Assembly: GCA_040219555.1 (NCBI GenBank)
Contig: JAVJSF010000009.1
Coordinates: 1 to 64,000, forward strand
Source: JAVJSF01 sp040219555
GTDB taxonomy: Bacteria; Actinomycetota; Thermoleophilia; Miltoncostaeales; Miltoncostaeaceae
DNA length: 64,000 nt
Reading direction: 5' to 3'
The notes beneath the pieces are model-generated. The model was not told the origin of the DNA, did not search any database, and saw only the letters and a program-made list of their open reading frames with translations. The position numbers and the translations under genes were made by a program. Numbering within the stretch: the first letter of the stretch is position 1; each line of letters begins with the position of its first letter. Shown piece after piece: positions 16,105 to 24,898 of the stretch.

Positions 16105-17603
16105 CACAGACCCGCCGGGACCGCTGGGCCCAGGGCGCCGGCCGGTGCCCTGGGCACGACGGCCCGGAGATCCTCCGCCCCGAGGGCCGGCAGGTCGGCC
16201 ACGAGGCCGGCGACCCGTTCGGCCTCCTCCGCGCCCAGCACCGGCCCCGCCAGGGCGTCCCACTTGGCGCGGTACGCCGCCCGGTCGAACGGGCGGGCGC
16301 CGCGGGGGTGGGCATCCGCCACGGCCATCTCGTCCTCGATGACGGTGCCGTCGTCCATGGCCACCACCATCCGGGCGCCAAAGGCGCGGCGGGCGGGGTC
16401 GGCGTGGTGGTAGCGGGCCGTCCAGTCCGGGTCCTCCACCGTGCGTATCCGCCGCCACAGGGCCAGCGTGTCGGGACGGGCGGCGCGCTCCGGGGCGTAG
16501 GAGCGCTCGTGGTGCCACTCGCCGTCCTGAAGCGCCACCGCGGCGATGTACATCACCGAGTGGTCGAGCGTCTCCCTCCCGGCCGCGGGGTCGTACTTCT
16601 GCGGGTCGCCGGAACCCGAGCCGATCACCCGGTGGGTGTGGTGGCTCGTGTGCAGCACCACCTCCGACACGCCGGCGGTGTCGCCCACCCGGGGGCGCAG
16701 CCGCCGGGCCAGGTCGATGACCGCCTGGGCCTGGTACTCGGCCGCATGTTCCTTGGTGTAGCTGTCGAGGATCGAGCGGCACCCCTCCCCCGGGGCGGGC
16801 AGCATCACCCGGTGGCGGGCGTCGAAGCCTCCCAGCAGGCGCGCGATCACCCCGTCCTCGCCCTCCCAGACGGGCGAGGGCGAGGTCTGGCCGCGCATGG
16901 CGCGATCGACGGCCTCGACCGCCACCTTCCCCGCAAACGCCGGCGCGTAGGCCTTCCAGGTGGAGATGGCGCCCTTGCGCGACTGGCGGGTCGTGGTGGT
17001 GGTGTGCAGCGCCTGCTGGACGGCCTGATAGGTGGTCGCCGCGGGCAGGGACAGCAGGGTGCCGAGGCCCGCGGCGACGGCCGGCGCCAGGTGCGCGATG
17101 TGGTCGATCCGGTGCTCGTGCAGGCAGATCCCCCGGACCAGCGCCATCTGCACCTCGTAGGCCACGGCGACGGCGGGCACCAAGGCGGCCCCGGAGAGTC
17201 CGGCATGGTGGGCCACCGCCAGCAGGGGCGGGATGGTGTCGCCCGGATGGGCGTAGTCGGCGGCCAGGTAGGTGTCGTGCATGTCCAGGTCGCGCACGGC
17301 CGTGCCGTTGGCCCAGGCGGCCCACTCGGGCGACACGACGCCCGCCGTGCCCAGGCCGATCAGCGGCGCCCCCGGAGCCATCCGGTGCGGGAGGGCCTGG
17401 GCGCGCGCGGCCGCCGGCGCGGGGCGTCCCAGCGCGGCCACGGCCACCGCGAGGTCGTCCAGGAGACGGTCGGCCACGAGATCGGCGACCTCGGGCGCCA
17501 CCGGACCGGGGTCGGCGGCCAGCGAGGCGATGTGCCAGGCCAGTTCCCGCCCGCGCGGCCGGGGCTCGGCCGAGCGCCACGCGCGCACCTCGTACTCCAC
17601 CAC
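16101..17603 (-). CDS. prpD: 2-methylcitrate dehydratase (MmgE/PrpD family)
   Basis: A 500-residue MmgE/PrpD protein that dehydrates 2-methylcitrate to 2-methyl-cis-aconitate. The N-terminal helical domain includes WANGTAVRDLDMHDTYLAAD and HPGDTIPPLLAVAHHAGLSG, typical of PrpD. TTTTTRQSRKGAISTWKAYA and CRSILDSYTKEHAAEYQAQA belong to the second half. GTG at 17603 is selected because CGGGAGG lies 6 nt before it; the frame continues upstream but without plausible coding. It is the first gene of prpD-prpC-thioesterase-membrane protein. PrpB (2-methylisocitrate lyase) is not in the window. Confidence 0.92.
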   Translation of the reverse strand: MVEYEVRAWRSAEPRPRGRELAWHIASLAADPGPVAPEVADLVADRLLDDLAVAVAALGRPAPAAARAQALPHRMAPGAPLIGLGTAGVVSPEWAAWANGTAVRDLDMHDTYLAADYAHPGDTIPPLLAVAHHAGLSGAALVPAVAVAYEVQMALVRGICLHEHRIDHIAHLAPAVAAGLGTLLSLPAATTYQAVQQALHTTTTTRQSRKGAISTWKAYAPAFAGKVAVEAVDRAMRGQTSPSPVWEGEDGVIARLLGGFDARHRVMLPAPGEGCRSILDSYTKEHAAEYQAQAVIDLARRLRPRVGDTAGVSEVVLHTSHHTHRVIGSGSGDPQKYDPAAGRETLDHSVMYIAAVALQDGEWHHERSYAPERAARPDTLALWRRIRTVEDPDWTARYHHADPARRAFGARMVVAMDDGTVIEDEMAVADAHPRGARPFDRAAYRAKWDALAGPVLGAEEAERVAGLVADLPALGAEDLRAVVPRAPAGALGPAVPAGLW

Positions 17604-17755
17604 CCGCGGCCTCCCGGCGTCGTATGGGGCGCAAGGGTACGGACCGCGGGCGGAGCCGGAGGCGCCGGGGCGGTACTCTCGCAACTGCAACGGAGAGAGC
17701 CGACGAGTGAGGCCTCTGAGCCGATGCCCCCGCAACCGACGACCCGCCTCCACCG

Positions 17756-18499
17756 ATGACCCCGCCCGTGGCCCACGATCGCGCGCACGCCGAGCCGTAC
17801 GCGGTCCTGGTGGTCGACGACGAGCCCGACATCCTGGACCTGGCCGGGGCCTACCTGCGCGGCGGCGGGTTCGTGGTGCGCACCGCGACGACCGGCTCCG
17901 AGGCGCTCACCTCGGTGGCGGCCTCGCCCCCGGATCTGGTGGTGCTCGACCTCGGTCTCCCCGACATCGACGGGGAGCGCGTCTGCGGGACCATCCGGGC
18001 CAGGTCCGCGCTGCCGGTGGTGATGCTGACGGCGCGCTCCTCGGAGACGGAGCGGCTGCGCGGGCTGGAGGCGGGCGCCGACGACTACCTGGTGAAGCCG
18101 TTCTCCCCCCGCGAGTTGGTGGCGCGCGTCCGCACCATCCTGCGCCGGACCGCCCCGATGACCGCTCGCAGCACCGATGCGATCTCTCTGGGCCGCGGAC
18201 GCCTGACGATCGACACGGTCGCCCACGCGGCCCGGCTCGACGGCGGCCCGCCCCTTCCCCTGACGGCCGCCGAGGCGCGCCTTCTGTCGGCGCTGGCCAC
18301 GCATACGGGCCGCGTCTTCACCCGGTTCGAGTTGCTGGTGGCCATCCAGGGGCCGGACATGGATGGGATGGAGCGCACCGTCGATGTCAACGTGATGCGC
18401 CTGCGGCGCAAGCTGCGCGCCGCCGGCGCCGACGCGGTGGCCGGCATCGCCACCGTGCACGCGGTGGGCTACCGCCTGGACGAGGTCGATCCCTCGTGA
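17756..18499 (+). CDS. OmpR/PhoB-family response regulator
   Basis: A 247-residue two-component response regulator. The receiver domain has the acidic pair in VLVVDDEPDILDL, phospho-acceptor Asp65 in LVVLDLGLPD, and Lys in YLVKPFSPRELVARV. The C-terminal winged helix includes LTAAEARLLSALATHTGRVF and TVDVNVMRLRRKLRAAGAD, ending with VHAVGYRLDE. ATG at 17756 lacks an obvious Shine-Dalgarno. Its TGA overlaps the GTG of the sensor kinase by 4 nt. The target genes are not evident. Confidence 0.95.
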   Translation: MTPPVAHDRAHAEPYAVLVVDDEPDILDLAGAYLRGGGFVVRTATTGSEALTSVAASPPDLVVLDLGLPDIDGERVCGTIRARSALPVVMLTARSSETERLRGLEAGADDYLVKPFSPRELVARVRTILRRTAPMTARSTDAISLGRGRLTIDTVAHAARLDGGPPLPLTAAEARLLSALATHTGRVFTRFELLVAIQGPDMDGMERTVDVNVMRLRRKLRAAGADAVAGIATVHAVGYRLDEVDPS

Positions 18500-19614
18500 C
18501 GCGCCGGCGGACCCTTCGCGCCCAGATGATCCTGGCCTTCATGACGGTGGCGGCGCTCGCGGTGGCCGTGGGTGCGTTGTTCACCATCTGGGGGCTCGAC
18601 CGAGTGTTCCACGACGCCGATATCGTGCGCGTGGAGGGCCCCGACGGACCCGCCGTCCTCGTGACCGATCACCACTCGGTGCAGGATCAGATCGACCGGC
18701 TCCACCTGGCCGCGGCGCTGATCGCCGCGGCCATCGCCATCGGCGTCGGCCTGCTGATCGCCGGCCGCCTGTCGCGCCCGCTACGCGCGCTGGCCGACGC
18801 GGCACGCCGGCTGCCGGCAGAGGGGCGCATGGCCGCGCTCCCGAGCGGCGGGTCGGCCGAGATCACGGACGTCGCCGACGAACTGGACCGGCTGGCGGCG
18901 GACCTGGCGCGCCGGCGCGCCGGCCGGCAGCTCATGGCCCAGGATCTGGCCCATGAGCTGCGGACCCCCCTCTCGTTGATCCAGGCGCGCATCGAGGCGA
19001 TGCAGGACGGGGTGCGCCCCCTGGACGCCGACGGGCTGGGCGCGCTCCACACCGAGACCCTGCGCCTGGCGCGCCTGGTCGACCGGATCGAGCGGATCGC
19101 CGAGGCCGAGGCGCGGCCGGCGCCTGCCGACACCCCGCTGGACCTGGCCGACATCGCGCGCGCGGCCCATCGCAGCCACGCCGGCGCCTTCGCGCTGCGC
19201 GACACGGAGCTGCGCCTGCGGGCCCAGGAGGCACCCGCCACCGGCGATCCCGACGCCCTTGGGGAGGTGGTGGCGAACCTGCTCGCCAACTCGCTGCGCT
19301 ACTCGCGCCCGGCGCACCCCGTGGAGCTCGCCACCGCCAGCGAGGACGGACGGGCTGTCCTGACCGTGACCGACGGCGGCGTGCTGGGACCCGACGAGAC
19401 CGAAGCCGTGTTCGAGCGCTTCCGGCGTGGCTCGGCCGCCACCGCCTCCCGCGCCCAGGGCAGCGGACTGGGACTCACCATCGCGCGCGACACCGCCCGC
19501 CGCCACGGGGGCGACCTGGTGCTCGAGGCCACCGCCACGGGCGCCCGGGCACGCCTCACGCTCCCGGCGCGCCCCCTCGGAGCGGAGGCGGAGACGGACG
19601 CCCGCCGGGGCTGA
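18496..19614 (+). CDS. Two-component sensor histidine kinase
   Basis: A 372-residue membrane kinase, partner of the response regulator it overlaps. TM1 is at residues 10-33, a short periplasmic loop of about 35 residues follows, then TM2 at 70-90 and a HAMP-like linker (RLSRPLRALADAARRLP). The DHp box has His153 in AHELRTPLS. The ATP-binding domain shows an N box (EVVANLLANSLRYS), a G1-like VTDGGVLG (degenerate, with no second Asp-x-Gly) and G2 GSGLGLTIARDTARRHGG. The small sensory loop suggests detection within or near the membrane. The 3' end overlaps the convergent HAD gene by 59 bp. Confidence 0.93.
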   Translation: MTRRRTLRAQMILAFMTVAALAVAVGALFTIWGLDRVFHDADIVRVEGPDGPAVLVTDHHSVQDQIDRLHLAAALIAAAIAIGVGLLIAGRLSRPLRALADAARRLPAEGRMAALPSGGSAEITDVADELDRLAADLARRRAGRQLMAQDLAHELRTPLSLIQARIEAMQDGVRPLDADGLGALHTETLRLARLVDRIERIAEAEARPAPADTPLDLADIARAAHRSHAGAFALRDTELRLRAQEAPATGDPDALGEVVANLLANSLRYSRPAHPVELATASEDGRAVLTVTDGGVLGPDETEAVFERFRRGSAATASRAQGSGLGLTIARDTARRHGGDLVLEATATGARARLTLPARPLGAEAETDARRG

Positions 19615-20293
19615 GGCCCTGCACCGCCGCGGGCGTGAGGGCCGTGGCGTCCGGCAGCACCAGGTCGGCCAGCGCCAGCGCGTCGGGCGGCGGGGGGTAG
19701 TGCGGGTTGGGGATGGCGATCACCCGCATGCCGGCCGCCGAGGCGGCCCGCAGACCGCTCCCCGAATCCTCGACGGCCACCGCCGCGGCCGGCGCCGCCC
19801 CCATCCGGCGCAGGACCTCGATGTACACGTCGGGCTGCGGCTTCCCGCGCTCGACGGCCTCCGAGGAGAGCGCCACCGCGAACGCGCCGGCGATCCCCGC
19901 CGCATCGAGCACGACGGCGATCAACTCCTGCGGCGAGGACGAGGCCAGCCCCAGCGGCCAGCTGCCGGCCAGGGCTCGCACGGCCTCGACGGCCCCGGGC
20001 AGCAGCGGGGGCCGGGCCCGGTAGAGCTCGGCCAGCCGCGCAACGACCTCGTCGCGGATCCCCCCGGGGTCCATCGGGACGCCCAGCTGCGCGTGCATGT
20101 AGCCGGTCCACTCGGCCGTGTTCATCCCCATCATCCGGACGTGGGCATCGCGCGACCAGGAGCCGCCGACCTGCTCGACCAGGTCGCGGCGTACCCGGTC
20201 CCAGAGCTCCTCCGAGGAGATCAGCACCCCGTCCATGTCGAAGACGACGGCGGCGACGGACCGGTAGGTGTGAGGCGTGGCGGTGGCGTCCAT
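19556..20293 (-). CDS. HAD-superfamily hydrolase (beta-phosphoglucomutase-like)
   Basis: A 245-residue HAD subfamily IA phosphatase. Motif I is VVFDMDGVLISSE with the nucleophilic Asp, motif II is LASSSPQELI, motif III Lys is in ERGKPQPDVYIEVL, and motif IV is VEDSGSGLRAASAAGM. The alpha-helical cap is C1-type (residues 25-95). It is likely a sugar-phosphate phosphatase or mutase; the exact substrate is unknown. ATG at 20293 is the start closest to the motif with a normal N-terminal extension. The proline-rich last 20 residues lie antisense to the histidine kinase 3' end. Confidence 0.88.
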   Translation of the reverse strand: MDATATPHTYRSVAAVVFDMDGVLISSEELWDRVRRDLVEQVGGSWSRDAHVRMMGMNTAEWTGYMHAQLGVPMDPGGIRDEVVARLAELYRARPPLLPGAVEAVRALAGSWPLGLASSSPQELIAVVLDAAGIAGAFAVALSSEAVERGKPQPDVYIEVLRRMGAAPAAAVAVEDSGSGLRAASAAGMRVIAIPNPHYPPPPDALALADLVLPDATALTPAAVQGLSPGGRPSPPPLRGGAPGA

Positions 20294-20421
20294 GGGCTGC
20301 AGGATGCCGTGCACGGCGGACGGGTGGGCCGGGTCCGCGCGATCCGGGCGTGACGGATGCGGGAGCGGCGGCGGATGACGAGCACCTGGCCCGCGGGGGC
20401 CGATCACACGGGAGGACGACG

Positions 20422-22431
20422 ATGAGGATGCGCGCAGCGACGGCCCTGGGGGCCCTCACCGCGGCCGGGATGCTGGTGGGCGCGGGCGCCGGGGCGGCGG
20501 CGGGGGGGCCGGGAGGCCTCGCCACCTTCGGATCGTGCGAGGCGTTCGCGGGGCACATGCGGGCGGAGTCGCAGCGCATCGTGGGCCCCCACGGCCTCCC
20601 GGCCACGCCCGCCGCCGCCCCGGCGCCCACGACGGCCCGTCTCGCGGGCCCCGAGGGGTCGCTGGAGATGCCGGTCGCCGCGCCCGCCGCCGACTCCTCG
20701 GTCGAGATGCCCGCGCCTGCGCCCGAGGCCGGCCGCGATTTCTCGGGCACCAACCTGCAGGAGGCCGGGGTCGACGAGCCGGACGTCGTCAAGACCGACG
20801 GCCGGACGCTCTACACCCTCACCGATGGCGTCCTGCACGCGGTGGACGTGACCGGGGACGCACCGCGCGTGCTGGGCGCCCTGGGGCTGGAGCACGTCGG
20901 CGCCCAGAGCCTGCTGCTGTTCGAGGGCCGCCTGCTGGTGCTGGGCACCTCGTGGGCGGCGCAGGAGCCGCGGCCGCTGCCGGTGGAACCCCAGGGGACG
21001 CCGGAGGGTCCGGTGGCCGGAGACGCCGCCACCTCGATGCCGGCACCCGCCGGCCCGCCGAGGACCTACCTCCTCGAGATCGACGTGGGCGACCCCGCGG
21101 CCATGGAGGTCGTCGGCCGCGTGAACGCCGACGGCACGCTGGTTACGGCGCGGCGCACCGGCAGCGGCCTGCGCCTGGTCCTGGCGAACGCCGCCGACCC
21201 CGCGGCCGCGAAGCCGCCGGCACGCACCGCACACGCCGACCTGGATGCGGCCCGCCGCGAGAACCGGCGGGCGCTGGCATCCACGGGGCCCGCCGACTGG
21301 CTGCCCCGGATCGCGGTGCGCCGGCGCTCGGACGGGGCGACGGTGCGACGGGTCATGACCGGCTGCCGCGGGGTGGCACGGCCGGCCACCTTCTCGGGGC
21401 TCGGCATGGTCAACGTGGTCACCGTCGCGCTCGACCGGGGTCTGACGGTCACCGACTCGGACGCCGTGCTGACCGACGCCCAGACCGTCTACGCCTCACC
21501 GACCTCCCTCTATGTCGCCACCCCGCGCTGGGTGGACCCGGCAGCCGACACGGGCACCGCCGCCCCGCCCCGCGGCTCCACCGAGATCCACCGCTTCGAC
21601 ATCACGCAAGCCGCCACCACGACCCGGGCCGGTCACGGCCGGGTGCGCGGCTACACGCTCAACCAGTTCTCGCTGTCCGAGCACGAGGGCCACCTGCGCG
21701 TGGCCACCACCGAGGAGCCGGCATGGTGGGGCGCCCCCGAGGACGGGGAGAGCAGCGAGAGCATCGTCACCGTGCTGGCCCCGCGCGAGGGGCGCCTGGT
21801 GCAGACCGGCCTGGTGGACGGCCTGGGGAGGACCGAGCGGATCTACTCGGTGCGCTTCATGGGCGACCGCGGATACGTGGTCACCTTCCGCCAGACCGAC
21901 CCGCTGTACTCGCTCGACCTGTCCGACCCCACCGCGCCGCGCGTGACCGGTGAGTTGAAGATCAACGGGTACTCCTCGTACCTGCACCCGATCGACGACG
22001 ACACGCTGATCGGCATCGGCCAGGACGCGACCCCCGAGGGGCGGATCCTCGGGACCCAGGTGTCGCTGTTCGACGTCTCGGACCCGGGCGACCCCACCCG
22101 CCTTGCCCAGCAGACCCTCGGTACCGGCTATTCCGAGGCCGAGGACGACCACCTGGCAGTGCTGTACTGGAAGCCCACCGGGCTGCTGGCCATCCCGTTG
22201 GAGTCGTACGGCGGGCGGGACGGGCGCCAGGCGCCGTTCACGGGGGCGATCGGGCTGACCGTGACCCGCACCGCGGGCGTGGCCGACCTGGGACGCATCA
22301 CGCACCCCGACGACGTGCAGATCCGGCGCGCGGTCGTGGCGGGCGACGCGCTCTACACGGTCTCGGCCGCCGGCGTGCGCCGCAGCAGCCTCACGGACCT
22401 GGCCGACCGTGGCTTCGCGGCCTTCGGGTAG
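20422..22431 (+). CDS. Secreted beta-propeller domain protein
   Basis: A 669-residue exported protein of the Beta_propel family (long C-terminal beta-propeller). The Sec-type signal peptide covers about residues 1-28 (basic MRMR then Ala/Gly/Leu-rich). A proline-rich spacer follows. The family hallmark is DFSGTNLQEAGVDEPDVVKT near residue 115. Later blades carry YSVRFMGDRGYVVTFRQTDP and YSSYLHPIDDDTLIGIGQD. ATG at 20422 follows GGGAGG. It stands alone, facing a convergent MarR gene. Function is unknown in this family; extracellular binding or scaffolding is an inference. Confidence 0.88.
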   Translation: MRMRAATALGALTAAGMLVGAGAGAAAGGPGGLATFGSCEAFAGHMRAESQRIVGPHGLPATPAAAPAPTTARLAGPEGSLEMPVAAPAADSSVEMPAPAPEAGRDFSGTNLQEAGVDEPDVVKTDGRTLYTLTDGVLHAVDVTGDAPRVLGALGLEHVGAQSLLLFEGRLLVLGTSWAAQEPRPLPVEPQGTPEGPVAGDAATSMPAPAGPPRTYLLEIDVGDPAAMEVVGRVNADGTLVTARRTGSGLRLVLANAADPAAAKPPARTAHADLDAARRENRRALASTGPADWLPRIAVRRRSDGATVRRVMTGCRGVARPATFSGLGMVNVVTVALDRGLTVTDSDAVLTDAQTVYASPTSLYVATPRWVDPAADTGTAAPPRGSTEIHRFDITQAATTTRAGHGRVRGYTLNQFSLSEHEGHLRVATTEEPAWWGAPEDGESSESIVTVLAPREGRLVQTGLVDGLGRTERIYSVRFMGDRGYVVTFRQTDPLYSLDLSDPTAPRVTGELKINGYSSYLHPIDDDTLIGIGQDATPEGRILGTQVSLFDVSDPGDPTRLAQQTLGTGYSEAEDDHLAVLYWKPTGLLAIPLESYGGRDGRQAPFTGAIGLTVTRTAGVADLGRITHPDDVQIRRAVVAGDALYTVSAAGVRRSSLTDLADRGFAAFG

Positions 22432-22440
22432 TGGCCGGGC

Positions 22441-22476
22441 GCGCCGGCCGGGTGGCTGCGGCTACCCGGCCGGCGC
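22441..22476. terminator. Long GC-rich inverted repeat, probable bidirectional terminator
   Basis: GCGCCGGCCGGGT and ACCCGGCCGGCGC are perfect 13-bp arms around a 10-nt loop. The repeat starts 9 nt after the beta-propeller stop and overlaps the last codons of the convergent MarR gene. No T-run, but stem strength and placement support termination for both. Confidence 0.6.
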
Positions 22477-22980
22477 CGCGGTGTCGCAGGTCCCTGCCGG
22501 CCCCTCGGGCAGGCCGAAGATGGCCGCGGTGTCCGGGTCGATGCTGGGGACCAGGCCGTGGGCGACCCGGGCCAGGGCGGCCAGATCCTCTGCCGGCAGG
22601 TCGGCGAACGCCGGCGGCGGGGTGCGGAAGGCCGCCCGCAGCCGCGCCTGGGCCTCGACCCCGGCCGGCGTCGGCATCAGCACCTTCACCCGGCGGTCCT
22701 CGGCGCTGGTGCGCCGCTCGGCGAAGCCCCGCTCCTCGAGCCGGTCGGCGTTGGCGGTCATCTGGGAGGCGTCGCAGCGCAGGCAGCGCGCCAGATCGCC
22801 CAGGCTGTAGGTGCCCTCGGGCCGCAGGCGCATGAGCGCCAGCGCCTGGGGCGGGCTGAGCTCCTCGGCCTGGGCCGCGGCCAGCCAGACGTCCCGCTGC
22901 ACCATGAAGACGGCGCCCAGGTGCGCCCACGCGTGGGCGGCGAGTTCGGTGCGCGGCGCGGCGGTGTCGGTGGTGGCCAC
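22462..22980 (-). CDS. MarR-family transcriptional regulator
   Basis: A 172-residue MarR-type winged helix repressor. The helix-turn-helix region is YSLGDLARCLRCDASQMTAN then ADRLEERGFAERR, followed by the wing RTSAEDRRVKVLMPTPAG. Flanking helices form the dimer interface. GTG at 22980 is the first start that retains the whole fold. It is divergent from an ABC exporter, so it probably represses that operon and itself in response to a drug-like ligand. Two Cys (CLRCD) in the recognition region are unusual and could be redox-sensitive; this is speculative. Confidence 0.88.
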   Translation of the reverse strand: MATTDTAAPRTELAAHAWAHLGAVFMVQRDVWLAAAQAEELSPPQALALMRLRPEGTYSLGDLARCLRCDASQMTANADRLEERGFAERRTSAEDRRVKVLMPTPAGVEAQARLRAAFRTPPPAFADLPAEDLAALARVAHGLVPSIDPDTAAIFGLPEGPAGTCDTAAPAG

Positions 22981-23074
22981 GCCCCGGATATTACTCCATC
23001 CGCAGCGAACTTTGGCATTGGTATATCTTTGGCTACTCTCAAGCAACATCGAGGACCGAGAGACCGGGAGGGCC
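22981..23074. promoter_or_regulatory. AT-rich divergent promoter/operator region of marR and the ABC exporter
   Basis: This 94-bp region is conspicuously AT-richer than its surroundings (for example GGTATATCTTTGGCTACTCT). Two direct copies of TTTGGC occur at 23012-23017 and 23029-23034, about 17 bp apart, with TATAT between them. This fits overlapping promoters with a repressor site. A GGGAGG ribosome site precedes the ATP-binding gene. The regulator assignment is by neighbourhood. Confidence 0.5.
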
Positions 23075-24079
23075 ATGACATCCACCACCGCGCCGGCCAT
23101 CGAGGCGCGTGGGCTGACCAAGCGCTTCGGCGAGGTCACCGCGCTCTCCGGGGTCGATCTGGAGGTGCCGCGCGGCACCGTGCTGGGGCTCCTGGGCCCC
23201 AACGGCGCCGGCAAGACCACGACGGTCAACATCCTCGCCACGGCCCTCGCCCCCGACGGCGGCTCGGCCAACGTGCTGGGGATCGACGTGACCGCCGACC
23301 CCACGCGCGTGCGCGGCCTGATCGGGCTGGCGGGCCAGTACGCCGCGGTGGACGGCATCCTGAGCGGCCGCGAGAACCTGCGCCTGATCGGAACCCTCAC
23401 CCACCTGCCGCGGCGCACCATCCGCGCGCGGGCCGACGAGTTGCTGGAGCGCTTCGACCTGACCGACGCCGGCGACCGGCAGGTGCGCACCTACTCGGGC
23501 GGCATGCGCCGGCGCCTGGACCTGGCCGCGGCCCTGGTGCACAACCCGCCCGTCCTGTTCCTGGACGAGCCCACCACCGGCCTGGACCCCCAGAGCCGCA
23601 ACGACCTGTGGCAGACCGTGCGCGACCTGGTGGACGACGGCACCACCGTGCTGCTGACCACGCAGTACCTGGAGGAGGCCGACCAGCTGGCCCACCGGAT
23701 CGCGGTGGTGGACCACGGCCGGGTGATCACGCAGGGGAGCGCCGCCGAGCTGAAGGCGCGCCTCGGCGCCACGGTGCTCGAGTTCACCTTCTCCTCCCCG
23801 GCCGACGCGGCGAGGGCGGCCACCACGCTGGAGGGCGCCGGCCTGGGCACGGTGTCGGCCGACGGAGCGGCGGTGCGCGTGGCGGTCTCCGACGGCACCA
23901 CCGCCCTGATGACCGCCATGCGCGCTCTCGACGCGGGCGGGCCGGCCCCGGCCGGGGCGGCCGTGCGCGAGCCCTCGCTGGACGACGTGTTCCTCAACCT
24001 CACCGGCCGGCCGGCCGAGCCGGGAACCGGCGATGAGGCCGCGGCCGACGAGGCCCGGCGCGAGGGGGTGCCGGCATGA
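23075..24079 (+). CDS. ABC exporter ATP-binding protein (DrrA type)
   Basis: A 334-residue ATPase subunit of a drug/lipid exporter of the daunorubicin-resistance (DrrA) class. Walker A is GPNGAGKTTTVN, the Q-loop is in GLAGQYAAVDGILSGRENL, the signature is TYSGGMRRRLDLAAAL, Walker B is PVLFLDEPTTGLDPQSR, and the switch region is LLTTQYLEEADQLAHR (Gln in place of the usual switch His). The C-terminal DrrA extension (EPSLDDVFLNLTG) is present. ATG at 23075 follows GGGAGGGCC. The stop overlaps the permease start (ATGA). Confidence 0.95.
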   Translation: MTSTTAPAIEARGLTKRFGEVTALSGVDLEVPRGTVLGLLGPNGAGKTTTVNILATALAPDGGSANVLGIDVTADPTRVRGLIGLAGQYAAVDGILSGRENLRLIGTLTHLPRRTIRARADELLERFDLTDAGDRQVRTYSGGMRRRLDLAAALVHNPPVLFLDEPTTGLDPQSRNDLWQTVRDLVDDGTTVLLTTQYLEEADQLAHRIAVVDHGRVITQGSAAELKARLGATVLEFTFSSPADAARAATTLEGAGLGTVSADGAAVRVAVSDGTTALMTAMRALDAGGPAPAGAAVREPSLDDVFLNLTGRPAEPGTGDEAAADEARREGVPA

Positions 24080-24894
24080 GCACGCGCGACCTGCACCTGG
24101 CCCACGAGATGGTGGCCCCTGCCCCCATGGGCCAGGGCCTGGGGTACGCGGTGCGCGACACGCTGGCGATGGCCCGGCGCAACCTGCTGCACATCCGGCG
24201 CCTGCCCCAGTTGCTGGTGTTCGCCACCATCCAGCCCCTGCTGTTCGTGCTGATGTTCCGCTACGTCTTCGGCGGGGCCATCACCGTGGAGGGCACCGAC
24301 TACGTCAACTACCTGATGCCCGGGATCTTCGCGCAGGTGGTGGCCTTCGGGGCCGTCAACACCGCCATCGGCCTGGCCGAGGACCGCGGGCAGGGGCTGC
24401 TGGAGCGGTTGCGCTCGCTGCCCATGGCGCGATCGGCCGTGCTGGCCGGCCGCACCCTGAGCGACCTGGTTCGGAACGTGTTCGTGGTCAGCCTGATGCT
24501 GGGGATGGGCTTCATCGTGGGCTTCCGCCTGCAGACCGACGTGGGCAAACTGGTGCTGGCCATCGCGCTGCTGCTGGGATTCGGCTACGCCCTGTCGTGG
24601 ATGTTCGCGTTCATCGGCCTCTCCGTGAAGGGCGCCGAGACGGCCCAGGCGGCCTCGTTCCCGATGATGATGCTGCTGGTGTTCGCCTCGAGCGCCTTCG
24701 TGCCCACCGACGGCATGCCCGGCTGGCTCAAGCTGTGGGCCGAGAACCAGCCGGTGTCGGTGACCGTCGATGCGGTGCGCGCACTGGTGCTTGGCGGGCC
24801 GTGGGGAACCGACGCCCTGACCAGCGTGGTGTGGGCCATCGGGATCATGGCCGTCTTCGTGCCGCTCTCGGTGGCGCGCTACCGGCGCGGGTAG
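24076..24894 (+). CDS. ABC-2 type permease (DrrB type)
   Basis: A 272-residue ABC2 membrane subunit with six predicted helices. RRNLLHIRRLPQLLVFATIQ precedes TM1, PLLFVLMFRYVFGGAI and DYVNYLMPGIFAQVVAFGAV are family-typical, and EDRGQGLLERLRSLPMARSA is the coupling-helix segment. A conserved SAFVPTDGMPGWLKLWAENQP lies before the last helix. Together with the ATPase it would form an exporter for a hydrophobic compound under MarR control. It ends 4 nt from the convergent BtuF-like gene. Confidence 0.93.
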   Translation: MSTRDLHLAHEMVAPAPMGQGLGYAVRDTLAMARRNLLHIRRLPQLLVFATIQPLLFVLMFRYVFGGAITVEGTDYVNYLMPGIFAQVVAFGAVNTAIGLAEDRGQGLLERLRSLPMARSAVLAGRTLSDLVRNVFVVSLMLGMGFIVGFRLQTDVGKLVLAIALLLGFGYALSWMFAFIGLSVKGAETAQAASFPMMMLLVFASSAFVPTDGMPGWLKLWAENQPVSVTVDAVRALVLGGPWGTDALTSVVWAIGIMAVFVPLSVARYRRG

Positions 24895-24898
24895 CGGC

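Noticed and set aside
15873..17759. Plus-strand frame antisense to prpD
   Set aside because: Composition is typical of antisense shadows; prpD has family motifs throughout.
14959..17832. 957-codon minus-strand frame across prpC and prpD
   Set aside because: Only the last 381 codons are prpC. The upstream part is a shadow of prpD in another frame.
18936..18990. Treating the response regulator/kinase pair as controlling the beta-propeller gene
   Set aside because: A convergent HAD gene lies between them and no shared site was found.
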